Origin: Chitinophagaceae bacterium
GTDB taxonomy: Bacteria > Bacteroidota > Bacteroidia > Chitinophagales > Chitinophagaceae
DNA: 64,000 bases
NCBI GenBank assembly: GCA_947456805.1
Contig: CANGTN010000002.1
Coordinates: 1-64,000 of the forward strand
Reading direction: 5' to 3'
Part shown: positions 18,111 through 25,907 of the stretch, in pieces
Layout of the letters: the number at the start of each line of letters is the position of its first letter
How positions within the stretch are numbered: position 1 is the stretch's first letter
Translations under genes and position numbers: made by a program
Notes under the pieces: model-generated
Told to the model about the DNA's origin: nothing
Seen by the model: the letters and a program-made list of their open reading frames with translations, nothing else
Database searches by the model: none

Positions 18111-18494
18111 ATGAATTTACAGTATACAGGATTTGGTACACGTGTTTTAAACTTTGGGATTGACACAGTAGTAGCTGCATTGTTGGCAATGCTTTTTTAT
18201 AGAATTTACAATTGGTATGTTTTTTACTATCAAATTTCCTATTTAAATTTTGGTTGGTTTTTCTTTGGTACATTATTTATGTATTATTCGATATTCGAAT
18301 CTTTATTTGCCCGTACACCGGGTAAATGGCTTAGTCATAGTAAGGTTGTAAAGACGAATGGATTAAAACCAAGCATTCTTCAAATAATAGTTCGTTCATT
18401 GGTTAGAATTACAATTATCGATATGTTTTGTTATCCTTTCCTTGAAAAAACTTTACATGATTATGTGAGTAAAACGGAATTGGTACAAGCATAA
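18111..18494 (+). CDS. RDD-family membrane protein
   Basis: 127 residues. The RDD signature is present in outline: FGTRVLNFGIDTVVAAL at the start (Arg and Asp in the first helix region) and FARTPGKWLSHSKVVKTNG in the middle, where the conserved TPGK motif precedes the second part. Membrane helices are expected at about 15-35, 45-65 and 95-112. RDD proteins are small integral inner-membrane proteins; some act as sodium/proton antiporters or transport partners, but most have no known role. It follows the sortase gene by 54 bp but appears to have its own promoter box. No functional link to the flanking genes is visible. Confidence 0.85.
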   Translation: MNLQYTGFGTRVLNFGIDTVVAALLAMLFYRIYNWYVFYYQISYLNFGWFFFGTLFMYYSIFESLFARTPGKWLSHSKVVKTNGLKPSILQIIVRSLVRITIIDMFCYPFLEKTLHDYVSKTELVQA

Positions 18495-18566
18495 AATCAA
18501 TTTTGAAATTTAATGTGAAACAGCTTTTTATTTCAATATTTAATCAATACTTTTTTTAATTTTTAT

Positions 18567-20426
18567 ATGGCAAAAATCCCAATTAATATAGCAACAGGAA
18601 GTTTACAACAAGCTGAAATGATTGTTGGCATTGACTTAGGAACAACGAATAGTTTAGTGGCTATTATTCATCCCGAAACAAAACAACCTATTGTCTTAAA
18701 AGAACACAACAGTAGTAGTCTGGTTCCGAGTGTAATTCATTTTGATAAATCTGGCAATGTAACTGTGGGTGATGAAGCCAAAGCTTATTTAGAAACTGAA
18801 CCGCAACAAACTATTTTTTCATCAAAAAGATTAATGGGAAAAAGTTACAATGATATAAAAAATAATGCTGATTTTTTTACGTATAAAGTGATTGATGACG
18901 ATACAGAAAGTTTGGTGAAAGTGCAAGTGGGACAACAGTTTTATTCTCCTATAGAGTTATCTTCTCATATTCTTACAGAATTAAAAAACAGGGCTGAACA
19001 TATTTTAAAAACACCTGTAACAAAAGCAGTCATTACTGTTCCTGCTTATTTTAATGATGCACAACGCCAGGCAACAAGAGATGCAGGAAAACTTGCTGGA
19101 TTGGATGTTTTGCGAATTATCAATGAACCAACTGCCGCAAGTTTGGCGTATGGTTTTGGTGTGGATACTAATGATGAAAAAACGATAGCTGTATATGATT
19201 TAGGCGGTGGAACTTTTGATGTTTCAATTTTGAAAATTGTGAATGGTATTTTTGAAGTATTAAGTACCAATGGTAATACTTACTTAGGTGGTGATGATTT
19301 TGATAAAGCCATCATGCAATATTGGATGGATGCTTTGAATATTACAAATGAACAATTACGAAATGATAAATCATTATCTCAGGGTTTGCGTTTGCGTGCT
19401 GAGGAAGCAAAAAAATATTTGAGTAACCATGAAGTTTTTGAAACTACTTTTTTGCATTATAATTTGTCAATTAGTCGTAATCAGTTTGAAATATTGATAC
19501 AGCCACTCGTTGACGCTACTTTACATAATTGCATCAATGCTTTAAATGATGCAGGTGTTACAAAAAATGAAATTGATATAATTGTAATGGTAGGAGGAAG
19601 TACTAGAGTACCTGCAGTTAAAAATGCAGTGAGTAACTTTTTTGGAAAGTCTGTCAATGATTCTCTAAATCCTGATGAAGTTGTGGCTTTGGGAGCAGCC
19701 ATTCAGGCGGATATTTTAGCCGGGAATAATAAAGAATTTCTTTTACTTGATATTACGCCATTAAGCCTTGGATTGGAAACGATGGGCGGTTTGATGGATG
19801 TATTGATTCCAAGAAATTCTAAAATTCCAATAAAAGCAGGAAGACAATATACTACTCAGAAAGATGGTCAAGGCAGTATGCGTATTTCTGTTTTTCAGGG
19901 AGAAAGAGATTTGGTAAAAGACAACAGAAAACTAGCAGAATTTAATTTAACCAACATTCCCGGCATGCCCGCAGGACTTCCAAAAGTTGAAGTAAATTTT
20001 TTAATTAACGCCGATGGTATTTTAGTGGTTACTGCAAAAGAATTACGCAGTGGCGTACAACAAACAATTGAAGTAAAACCACAATACGGATTAAGTGATG
20101 CAGATGTTGAAAAAATGCTAATGGATAGTATCACGCACGCCAAAGAAGATATTGCTATAAGGGCTTTGGTAGAAGCTTCTACAGAAGGAGAACAGTTGTT
20201 GTCTGCTACAGAAAACTTCTTATCAAAACATGCAAGTTCAATTCAGCAAGATGAATTAATGGCTACAGCCCAGGCGATGCAGGCTTTACAATTGGCTTTG
20301 ACTATGGCTGATAAAAATTTAATACAATCAAAAATTGAAGTATTGAATGAAATCAGCAGACCTTACGCTGAACGTTTAATGGATGAAGCTGTTGGCACTG
20401 CAATGAAAGGAAAAACAATTGAATAG
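18567..20426 (+). CDS. hscA: Fe-S cluster assembly Hsp70 chaperone HscA
   Basis: 619 residues, the length of HscA (616 in E. coli) and shorter than DnaK, whose C-terminal tail it lacks. The ATPase domain starts after an HscA-like leader with GIDLGTTNS at 21-29 and has [23 protein letters not shown] and [12 protein letters not shown]. The substrate domain has [19 protein letters not shown] and [16 protein letters not shown], both closer to HscA than DnaK. HscA works with the J-protein HscB to transfer [2Fe-2S] clusters from IscU. Neither hscB nor iscU is nearby, so the gene stands alone; only 4 bp separate it from the convergent ribE. A specialised DnaK paralogue is the less likely alternative. 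Confidence 0.9.
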   Translation: MAKIPINIATGSLQQAEMIVGIDLGTTNSLVAIIHPETKQPIVLKEHNSSSLVPSVIHFDKSGNVTVGDEAKAYLETEPQQTIFSSKRLMGKSYNDIKNNADFFTYKVIDDDTESLVKVQVGQQFYSPIELSSHILTELKNRAEHILKTPVTKAVITVPAYFNDAQRQATRDAGKLAGLDVLRIINEPTAASLAYGFGVDTNDEKTIAVYDLGGGTFDVSILKIVNGIFEVLSTNGNTYLGGDDFDKAIMQYWMDALNITNEQLRNDKSLSQGLRLRAEEAKKYLSNHEVFETTFLHYNLSISRNQFEILIQPLVDATLHNCINALNDAGVTKNEIDIIVMVGGSTRVPAVKNAVSNFFGKSVNDSLNPDEVVALGAAIQADILAGNNKEFLLLDITPLSLGLETMGGLMDVLIPRNSKIPIKAGRQYTTQKDGQGSMRISVFQGERDLVKDNRKLAEFNLTNIPGMPAGLPKVEVNFLINADGILVVTAKELRSGVQQTIEVKPQYGLSDADVEKMLMDSITHAKEDIAIRALVEASTEGEQLLSATENFLSKHASSIQQDELMATAQAMQALQLALTMADKNLIQSKIEVLNEISRPYAERLMDEAVGTAMKGKTIE

Positions 20427-20430
20427 CAAA

Positions 20431-21024
20431 TTAGCTTAATTGCAAATCTCTAAATCTGTTTAGGTATTTTCCAATGATATCAAATTCTAGATTTACTATA
20501 TCGCCTTCATCTACAAATTGAATATTGGTATGATTGTAGGTGTAGGGAATAATTGCAACATGTAGTGTAGTGCGACCAACATTAAAACAAGTAAGGCTGA
20601 TCCCATTGATACAAATGGAACCTTTTTCAATTACCAATGCTGCAAATTTTTGATCAAATGAAAAACTAAAAAGCCAGCTTCCATCCATTTCTTTCTTTTC
20701 AATACAAATGCCTGTTGCATCTACATGGCCCTGAACAATATGTCCGTCAATTCTTCCCTGAAATGGCAAGCATCTTTCTAAATTAATTTTTGCACCTAAT
20801 TGCCAAAATTGTACGTTGGTTTTATGGATAGTTTCAGCTATTGCTGTAACAGTGTGCTGATTGCCTTCTATTTTTTCTACAGTAAGGCAAACGCCATTGT
20901 GAGCAATGCTTTGATCCACTTTTAATTGATGGCTAATTTCACTTTCAATTGTAAAACTTAAATTGGTATTGTCACTTACTATATTTTTAATAACACCTGT
21001 TGCTTCTATAATTCCTGTAAACAT
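20431..21024 (-). CDS. ribE: Riboflavin synthase, alpha chain
   Basis: 197 residues. It dismutates two molecules of 6,7-dimethyl-8-ribityllumazine to riboflavin and a pyrimidinedione, the last step of vitamin B2 synthesis. The N-terminus MFTGIIEATG is diagnostic. The protein consists of two lumazine-binding repeats: about 1-97, with HNGVCLTVEKIEG, and 98-188, with INGISLTCFNVG at the equivalent position. CLPFQGRIDGHIVQGHVDATG links them. Length is normal. The symbol follows B. subtilis usage; E. coli calls it ribC. I see no FMN riboswitch in the 68-bp gap to the divergent gene. The stop lies 4 bp from that of hscA. Confidence 0.95.
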   Translation of the reverse strand: MFTGIIEATGVIKNIVSDNTNLSFTIESEISHQLKVDQSIAHNGVCLTVEKIEGNQHTVTAIAETIHKTNVQFWQLGAKINLERCLPFQGRIDGHIVQGHVDATGICIEKKEMDGSWLFSFSFDQKFAALVIEKGSICINGISLTCFNVGRTTLHVAIIPYTYNHTNIQFVDEGDIVNLEFDIIGKYLNRFRDLQLS

Positions 21025-21092
21025 CTTATTTTATTTGTTGCGTAAATTAAAAAATGGCTGTAATCTTGTTACAAATATCTTCATAACAGATA

Positions 21093-22427
21093 ATGAAACA
21101 GAAAAGTTGGATAATAATATTATTAATACTCGCTTTATGCAATACGGTATTGTATTTCCCAACTCAATTCTTTTTTTTGAATGACGATTTTATTCATCTT
21201 GCATTGACCGATGAAGGCGTTTTTTTCCAGCATCGGTCCATTCGCCCTATTCATGAACTATTGGTAAAATTTAATTTATTGATTTGGGGCAAAAATGCTT
21301 TTGGATTTCATCTTACATCACTAATACTTCATTTTGTTGTTTGTATTCAATTGTTTTTTGTGAGTACTTTAGTTTTGATAAAGCAGTTGAATATTAATAC
21401 TAATAACGCCAAACAAATTTCATTTCTTGCGGTTGCACTTTTTTTAATCTATCCACAATACACAGAATCATTGACCTGGATTATTGGTGGTGCACCAATA
21501 CTATCAGGAATCTTTTTATTATTATCTCTACAAATCTATTATCAGGAAAAATTGAATTTAATTCATTTTTTAATTGGTTTTTTATTTTTTCTAATCAGTT
21601 TATTTACTTACGAACAAGGAATTTTATTCCCAATATTTTTGTGTTTTTTATTAATCGGAAAATCAAAAGAAAATTATTTTAACAAAAGGCTGAAATACAC
21701 ATTAATACTGCTTTTTGCTGGTTTCATATATATATTCTTAAGAAAAATAATTACCACCGAAATTGTTGGTAATTATGAGGGTGAAAATTTCAACTTCAGC
21801 CACATTTCAGCTTTGGTGGGCAATGCTGTTCGTTTATTTTTTCGATTGATTTTAAACCCATCATCAATTTATTTATTTATTGTAGGAATAGTTGTTGTAA
21901 TGCTATTTACTTCAATAATACTTTGGAGATTGAAAAATCGGATTGCAAATTATCAATTGTTGTTTTTTATTGCAATTATTGTCTTACTGATAATTCCAGT
22001 TTTTTCATTGGGAATATCTGTTCAGTCATTTGAGTCTGGCAGATATTTGTATTTGCCCTCTATTTTTTTGGTAATGTTATTGAGTAAATTATTGGTAGAA
22101 ACATATTATTCATCAATCATTCCCCAAAAATGGATGCTGATTATTTTTTCTTTTTTTTGCATGTATTGGATGAATGGAAAAATAAGGGGAGCCAAAAATT
22201 ACAAATCTGCTTCTGATTATGTGAAAAATACCCATAAAGCAGTTCGGGAACATTTTAATGTTTCAAACGATACATTTTTTATTGATTCCCTTCATTCAAC
22301 GGTTCATAAAATTCCTGTTTTCAGAACGGGTTTTAAACAGGGCATTCAATGGTTACATCCCACTATTGATACCAATAAAATTGTAGTTAATCATTTTGAT
22401 GACAATATTCTTGTTAAGAAAAACTAA
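21093..22427 (+). CDS. Polytopic membrane protein, GT-C glycosyltransferase-like
   Basis: 444 residues, extremely hydrophobic, with roughly ten membrane helices. Soon after the first helix comes FFLNDDFIHLAL, an acidic pair in a short periplasmic loop, and later GKNAFGFHLTSLILHF. That arrangement (Asp-Asp after helix 1, then an HL-x-x-x-x-x-H helix) is what GT-C fold glycosyltransferases using polyprenyl-linked sugars look like. The C-terminal ~90 residues are soluble and carry VKNTHKAVREHFN and a VHKIPVFRTGF segment. I cannot name the substrate, and the GT-C call is inference from topology and the acidic motif. It diverges from ribE and is followed by the independent rpsU promoter, part of which lies just after its stop codon. 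Confidence 0.6.
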   Translation: MKQKSWIIILLILALCNTVLYFPTQFFFLNDDFIHLALTDEGVFFQHRSIRPIHELLVKFNLLIWGKNAFGFHLTSLILHFVVCIQLFFVSTLVLIKQLNINTNNAKQISFLAVALFLIYPQYTESLTWIIGGAPILSGIFLLLSLQIYYQEKLNLIHFLIGFLFFLISLFTYEQGILFPIFLCFLLIGKSKENYFNKRLKYTLILLFAGFIYIFLRKIITTEIVGNYEGENFNFSHISALVGNAVRLFFRLILNPSSIYLFIVGIVVVMLFTSIILWRLKNRIANYQLLFFIAIIVLLIIPVFSLGISVQSFESGRYLYLPSIFLVMLLSKLLVETYYSSIIPQKWMLIIFSFFCMYWMNGKIRGAKNYKSASDYVKNTHKAVREHFNVSNDTFFIDSLHSTVHKIPVFRTGFKQGIQWLHPTIDTNKIVVNHFDDNILVKKN

Positions 22428-22433
22428 TTCTAA

Positions 22434-22464
22434 TTTGGCTATTTAAAAGCAAAGCCTATCTTTG
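22434..22464 (+). promoter_or_regulatory. rpsU promoter, Bacteroidota housekeeping type
   Basis: TTTG at 22434-22437 and TATCTTTG at 22457-22464 are separated by exactly 19 nt, a full match to the TTTG-N19-TAnnTTTG promoter of the phylum's housekeeping sigma factor. Transcription should start near 22470, giving a leader of about 30 nt that holds the Shine-Dalgarno. Confidence 0.88.
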
Positions 22465-22481
22465 CCCCCATTTAATCACCT

Positions 22482-22489
22482 AAAGGAGG
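22482..22489 (+). promoter_or_regulatory. Strong Shine-Dalgarno of rpsU
   Basis: AAAGGAGG followed by T is complementary to the 3' end of 16S rRNA over at least eight bases and lies 10 nt before the ATG at 22500. It stands out because the other genes of this window show no comparable site. In Bacteroidota the anti-Shine-Dalgarno is occluded by proteins including bS21, the product of this gene. Confidence 0.9.
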
Positions 22490-22499
22490 TATATCATTT

Positions 22500-22697
22500 A
22501 TGCTTATTATTGATTCAAAAGACTGCGAAAACATCGACAAGGCGCTTAAAAAGTACAAGAAGAAGTTTGAAAAAAGTAAAACTTTATTGCAATTAAGAGA
22601 ACGCCAAACATTCACCAAGCCTTCTGTTACAAGAAGAATGCAAGTGTTGAAAGCGATTTACAAGCAGAAGCTATCTAGTGGACAATTAGAAGGTTAA
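22500..22697 (+). CDS. rpsU: 30S ribosomal protein bS21
   Basis: 65 residues, highly basic, the normal length. DSKDCENIDKALKKYKKKFE is the conserved N-terminal part and RERQTFTKPSVTRR the central RNA-binding part. bS21 sits on the 30S platform next to the 3' end of 16S rRNA. In Flavobacterium it helps hide the anti-Shine-Dalgarno, and its own mRNA keeps a strong Shine-Dalgarno so that ribosomes lacking bS21 translate it preferentially. The sequence here has exactly that arrangement: a consensus promoter, a short leader and AAAGGAGG. A terminator follows, then xerC. Autoregulation in this organism is inferred from the conserved layout. Confidence 0.96.
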   Translation: MLIIDSKDCENIDKALKKYKKKFEKSKTLLQLRERQTFTKPSVTRRMQVLKAIYKQKLSSGQLEG

Positions 22698-22724
22698 TAT
22701 CCTTTTTATACCCATATATTATTG

Positions 22725-22761
22725 AGTAGTCTATAGTTATTAACTTTAGACTACTTTTTTT
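22725..22761 (+). terminator. rpsU terminator or attenuator abutting xerC
   Basis: AGTAGTCTA at 22725-22733 pairs with TAGACTACT at 22747-22755. Inside, AGTTA at 22735-22739 can pair with TAACT at 22741-22745, extending the hairpin. Seven T (22755-22761) follow and end directly at the xerC ATG (22762). Confidence 0.85.
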
Positions 22762-23664
22762 ATGGTTATAACTGAACAATATCCAGCAATTAATACTTTT
22801 TTAAACTACTTAAAGTTTGAAAAAAGATATTCTCAGCACACAATCATTTCTTATGAGAATGATTTGAGCCAATTTTTCTCTTATCTCTCAGAACAATATC
22901 CTGATACAACCATTATCGACATCAAATCAATGATGGTGCGAAGTTGGTTGGCACAGTTAAAAGGTGAAGAAGATTTATCTGCGAAAAGTATTAACCGTAA
23001 AATTTCAGCTTTAAAATCTTTTTTTAAATACCAGATGAAAATTGGTTTGCTACAACAAACTCCAATGACCACTATTGTAGCTCCCAAAATTACAAAACGG
23101 TTGCCAAGTTTTATTCAGGAGAGTCAGTTAGATACCTTGTTTTACCATGTTGAGTTTTTGGATAATTGGCAGGGTTGTACAGAAAAATTAGTATTGTATT
23201 TATTATATGCCACTGGTATGCGTTTAAGTGAATTGATACATCTCAAAGAAACCCAGATTGATATTGCCAATAGGCATATTAAAGTGTTGGGAAAAGGTAA
23301 TAAAGAACGCATTATTCCTGTATCGCAACTATTGGTTGATAATATTGTGCAATACATACAAAACAAGCCAATAAAATTGGAAGGAATTTTCAATGTATTT
23401 GTAACAGAAAAAGGCAAACCATTAAACCCAAGATCTGTATATGGTTTTGTAAAGAAAAATTTAGGGTTGGTTACTACAGCTCAAAAGAAAAGTCCACATA
23501 CATTGCGGCATAGTTTTGCTACCCATTTAATGAATAATGGTGCCGATTTAAATGCTGTAAAAGAACTTTTGGGTCATAGTAGTTTAGCAGCTACCCAAGT
23601 ATATACACATAATACTATCGAGAAATTAAAAGAAGTATTTCAGAAAGCACATCCGAAGGCATGA
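22762..23664 (+). CDS. xerC: Tyrosine recombinase, XerC/XerD type
   Basis: 300 residues, the standard length for chromosomal Xer recombinases that resolve dimers at dif. The N-terminal SAM-like core-binding domain covers ~1-100. The catalytic set is complete: Arg154 (TGMRLSELIHL), Lys178 (GKGNKER), His246 and Arg249 (SPHTLRHSFATHL), His272 (LLGHSS) and nucleophile Tyr281 (QVYTH). There are no att sites, excisionase or phage genes nearby, so it is housekeeping rather than a mobile-element integrase. The order rpsU, xer recombinase, hpf is, as I recall, common in Bacteroidota. Whether it is the XerC or XerD partner cannot be decided here. Expression probably depends on read-through of the hairpin immediately upstream. 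Confidence 0.9.
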   Translation: MVITEQYPAINTFLNYLKFEKRYSQHTIISYENDLSQFFSYLSEQYPDTTIIDIKSMMVRSWLAQLKGEEDLSAKSINRKISALKSFFKYQMKIGLLQQTPMTTIVAPKITKRLPSFIQESQLDTLFYHVEFLDNWQGCTEKLVLYLLYATGMRLSELIHLKETQIDIANRHIKVLGKGNKERIIPVSQLLVDNIVQYIQNKPIKLEGIFNVFVTEKGKPLNPRSVYGFVKKNLGLVTTAQKKSPHTLRHSFATHLMNNGADLNAVKELLGHSSLAATQVYTHNTIEKLKEVFQKAHPKA

Positions 23665-23846
23665 TTTACTGATTTTCATTTGTTAAAATGTGCAAAAAAT
23701 TCAAAAATTTTAGGTAATAAAATATTGGAACTATTATTTAATTGCAGTAACTTGTAGTTGACAATAATCAATAAATATACTCTCGACTTTATTTATTTTA
23801 TTGTTCATTATAATTTATTATTTCACTATTTTAAATTGCAATTTCT

Positions 23847-24146
23847 ATGAACGTAAAAATTCAATCAGTACATTTCGATGCAGATCAAAAATTGGTAGAT
23901 TATGTTTCCGAGAAAGTAGAAAAGTTAAGAACTTTTCATGACCGTATTATGAAAGTGGATGTTTTTTTAAAACTTGACAATGTAGTTCATAATATAAAAG
24001 ACAAAGTTGCTGAAATACGTGTTCATGCTCCCAAACATGATTTCTTTGTAAAAGTTACCTCAAAATCATTTGAAGAAAGTTTTGATAATGCCTTGGATTC
24101 TATTTCTAATCAAATCATCAGAAAAAAAGAAAAGCTAGCTCTTTAA
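23847..24146 (+). CDS. hpf: Ribosome hibernation-promoting factor, short form
   Basis: 99 residues, the size of short HPF/RaiA proteins that lack the dimerising C-terminal domain of long HPF. The fold is beta-alpha-beta-beta-beta-alpha: MNVKIQSVHFDADQKLVDYV opens it, HDRIMKVDVFLKLD gives the second strand, and the lysine-rich C-terminal helix (IIRKKEKLAL) contacts rRNA. Such proteins block the tRNA and mRNA channels of idle ribosomes in stationary phase. It lies 182 bp after xerC, with AT-rich spacer between, and is followed by its own terminator. Neighbouring rpsU gives a ribosomal context. Whether it acts as a YfiA-like protectant or as a 100S-forming HPF is not visible from sequence. Confidence 0.92.
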   Translation: MNVKIQSVHFDADQKLVDYVSEKVEKLRTFHDRIMKVDVFLKLDNVVHNIKDKVAEIRVHAPKHDFFVKVTSKSFEESFDNALDSISNQIIRKKEKLAL

Positions 24147-24160
24147 TTATTTGATACTTA

Positions 24161-24191
24161 AAAAGCCGTAATTTATGTTGCGGCTTTTTTT
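24161..24191 (+). terminator. hpf terminator
   Basis: AAAAGCCG at 24161-24168 pairs with CGGCTTTT at 24181-24188 over a 12-nt loop, and the T-run continues to 24191. Because the flanking A and T runs mirror each other it can also serve the convergent RemB-like operon. Confidence 0.87.
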
Positions 24192-24201
24192 ATGGTAATT
24201 A

Positions 24202-25896
24202 TCAAAAAATAAATTCTCTTCTGCCAATATTCCATCTGATGCCTGCTGTTACAACTTTAGTATTAAGTTTTCCGGTTGTCATTCGATCAAAATTTCTCGA
24301 TAAAAAAGAAATATCAAAAAATAAATTCTCTTTGATTTCATAACTCGCCAATAAAGTTATGATAGTACATTTTGCCAAATCACCTGCTCCAATTTCCAAT
24401 CCATAATCCATAGATCTTGTTTGGTTGAAACTGAAAATGTTACTTCCAAAATTTTGCAGTGTGCCTTGCTTTACACTATCCAAACCTTGTTTGTAATAAA
24501 TAAGTTTTGCTTCTAAAAGCAATTTAGGTATGGGTTGATATTTTATTATGCCTATATACTCTTTAAAATTTGCTCCTAAAGGATGTGCTAATTGTTGATT
24601 GTAATGATTGTAACTCGTAAACGAATCTGTACTAGAATAAGTGAAAGGTCTTACAACATTGGTTTCTGCTTGAATATCTAAATTTTTAATTCCAAAAACA
24701 TCAATGTATTTAAAGCCCAATTGATAACCATATTTGTTGCCCCACCAATTGTTTTTTAGTTCATTTATTTTCAACCGATCAATCATCATTTGATGATAAA
24801 TTTGAATTCTCTTAGCCAAGTTAAATTTAATATCAAAGCCTGTATAATTTTTATCATTAATTCCTTTTTCACTTTTACTTGGAATGTGTACAAACATAAT
24901 TGGATTGAATAATGGTAAACTCATGGCATCTGTCTTACCTAATATTACACCATCAAATAAGCCAATGTTTAGCCACTTAGTGGCGTTGTAACTCAAATAA
25001 CTTATTCTGCTATATTTTCTTGGATAAATTCTATCAGTTCCTGCAATGCGCTGCGACACCAACTCCATGAATAAGTTTTGGTAACTGAACTTTCCAAAAC
25101 GAGCATTTACTTTTAAAAACATTGCATTTGTGCTGAAATCACTTAATAGTAAACTTCTGTAACCATTGCCAATAAAATTTCTGTCATATCCTAGTTGCAT
25201 ATCTATAAAATTTGCAACTTTCCATGTAAGTCCACCTCTCATATCAAAAAAATCTGACCCATTTGTTTTAAATCCTTTATAATAACCCGCACCAGGAACT
25301 GCAGTATTATAGTTGATATAATTTTTTACATAGTCGGGTTGTCTTTCTTGATTTTCTGTGAAATAAAAATAAAATCCAATTTTTGAATTGATATCTCCAC
25401 GCATTACAACACCTCTTTGATTAATGAAAGTACTTTGTGTATTTCCACCTTTACTTCCTTGCTGATATTGAATAATAGGATTTACAATTAATCGAAAGCC
25501 TTCCTTATTCAAATCAACCATATTTGCTTTTGAGAGATAAAAATTTTTAAGAATTGGTTGCTTACTTAAATAAGTATTTTTCATTTTACTCCACTCACTA
25601 TTAGCCAACAACATACTTTGCATATTGTGATAGTCAATATTTGATAGCCCTTGTTTTACCTTGTTATTAGTATTGTTGTACAAACTATCTAAATGTTCTG
25701 TTTCACTTATTACATCTCTTCTGTTGTAGGGTTTTATAGCTGAAAATGTAAAATAATTCGTCCTGTTTTTTATTTCTAATCTGTTTAAAAGAATTTCTTC
25801 TTTACCACCAGGAATTAAATAAGTAGTTTGGGCTAAAGTTGCTGCGGGCAGAGCAACAATCAGTAAAATCAATAATTTATATGCGGTAATTTTCAT
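24202..25896 (-). CDS. RemB/Wzi-like outer-membrane beta-barrel, second of a tandem pair
   Basis: 564 residues with a signal peptide (about 1-22, ending TLAQ). It shares with its upstream neighbour the opening TTYLIPGGKEEILLNRLEIK, the segment GYDRNFIGNGYRSLLLSDFS, a middle WWGNKYGYQLGFKYID block, AHPLGANFKEYI, and an aromatic C-terminal strand ending in REFIF, as expected for an outer-membrane barrel recognised by the BAM machinery. The NFIGNGYRSLLLSD block is, as I recall, typical of proteins annotated as gliding-motility RemB or capsule-assembly Wzi family. Only 11 bp separate it from the upstream paralogue, so they form one operon. Function in gliding or in polysaccharide surface binding is inference. 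Confidence 0.7.
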   Translation of the reverse strand: MKITAYKLLILLIVALPAATLAQTTYLIPGGKEEILLNRLEIKNRTNYFTFSAIKPYNRRDVISETEHLDSLYNNTNNKVKQGLSNIDYHNMQSMLLANSEWSKMKNTYLSKQPILKNFYLSKANMVDLNKEGFRLIVNPIIQYQQGSKGGNTQSTFINQRGVVMRGDINSKIGFYFYFTENQERQPDYVKNYINYNTAVPGAGYYKGFKTNGSDFFDMRGGLTWKVANFIDMQLGYDRNFIGNGYRSLLLSDFSTNAMFLKVNARFGKFSYQNLFMELVSQRIAGTDRIYPRKYSRISYLSYNATKWLNIGLFDGVILGKTDAMSLPLFNPIMFVHIPSKSEKGINDKNYTGFDIKFNLAKRIQIYHQMMIDRLKINELKNNWWGNKYGYQLGFKYIDVFGIKNLDIQAETNVVRPFTYSSTDSFTSYNHYNQQLAHPLGANFKEYIGIIKYQPIPKLLLEAKLIYYKQGLDSVKQGTLQNFGSNIFSFNQTRSMDYGLEIGAGDLAKCTIITLLASYEIKENLFFDISFLSRNFDRMTTGKLNTKVVTAGIRWNIGRREFIF

Positions 25897-25907
25897 TACT
25901 AATGGTA

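Noticed and set aside
20960..21092. FMN riboswitch upstream of ribE
   Set aside because: The gap to the divergent gene is 68 bp, too short, and no conserved RFN segments are visible.
22762..23664. Tyrosine recombinase as evidence of a mobile element
   Set aside because: Length, conserved neighbours rpsU and hpf, and absence of att sites or cargo indicate a housekeeping Xer recombinase.
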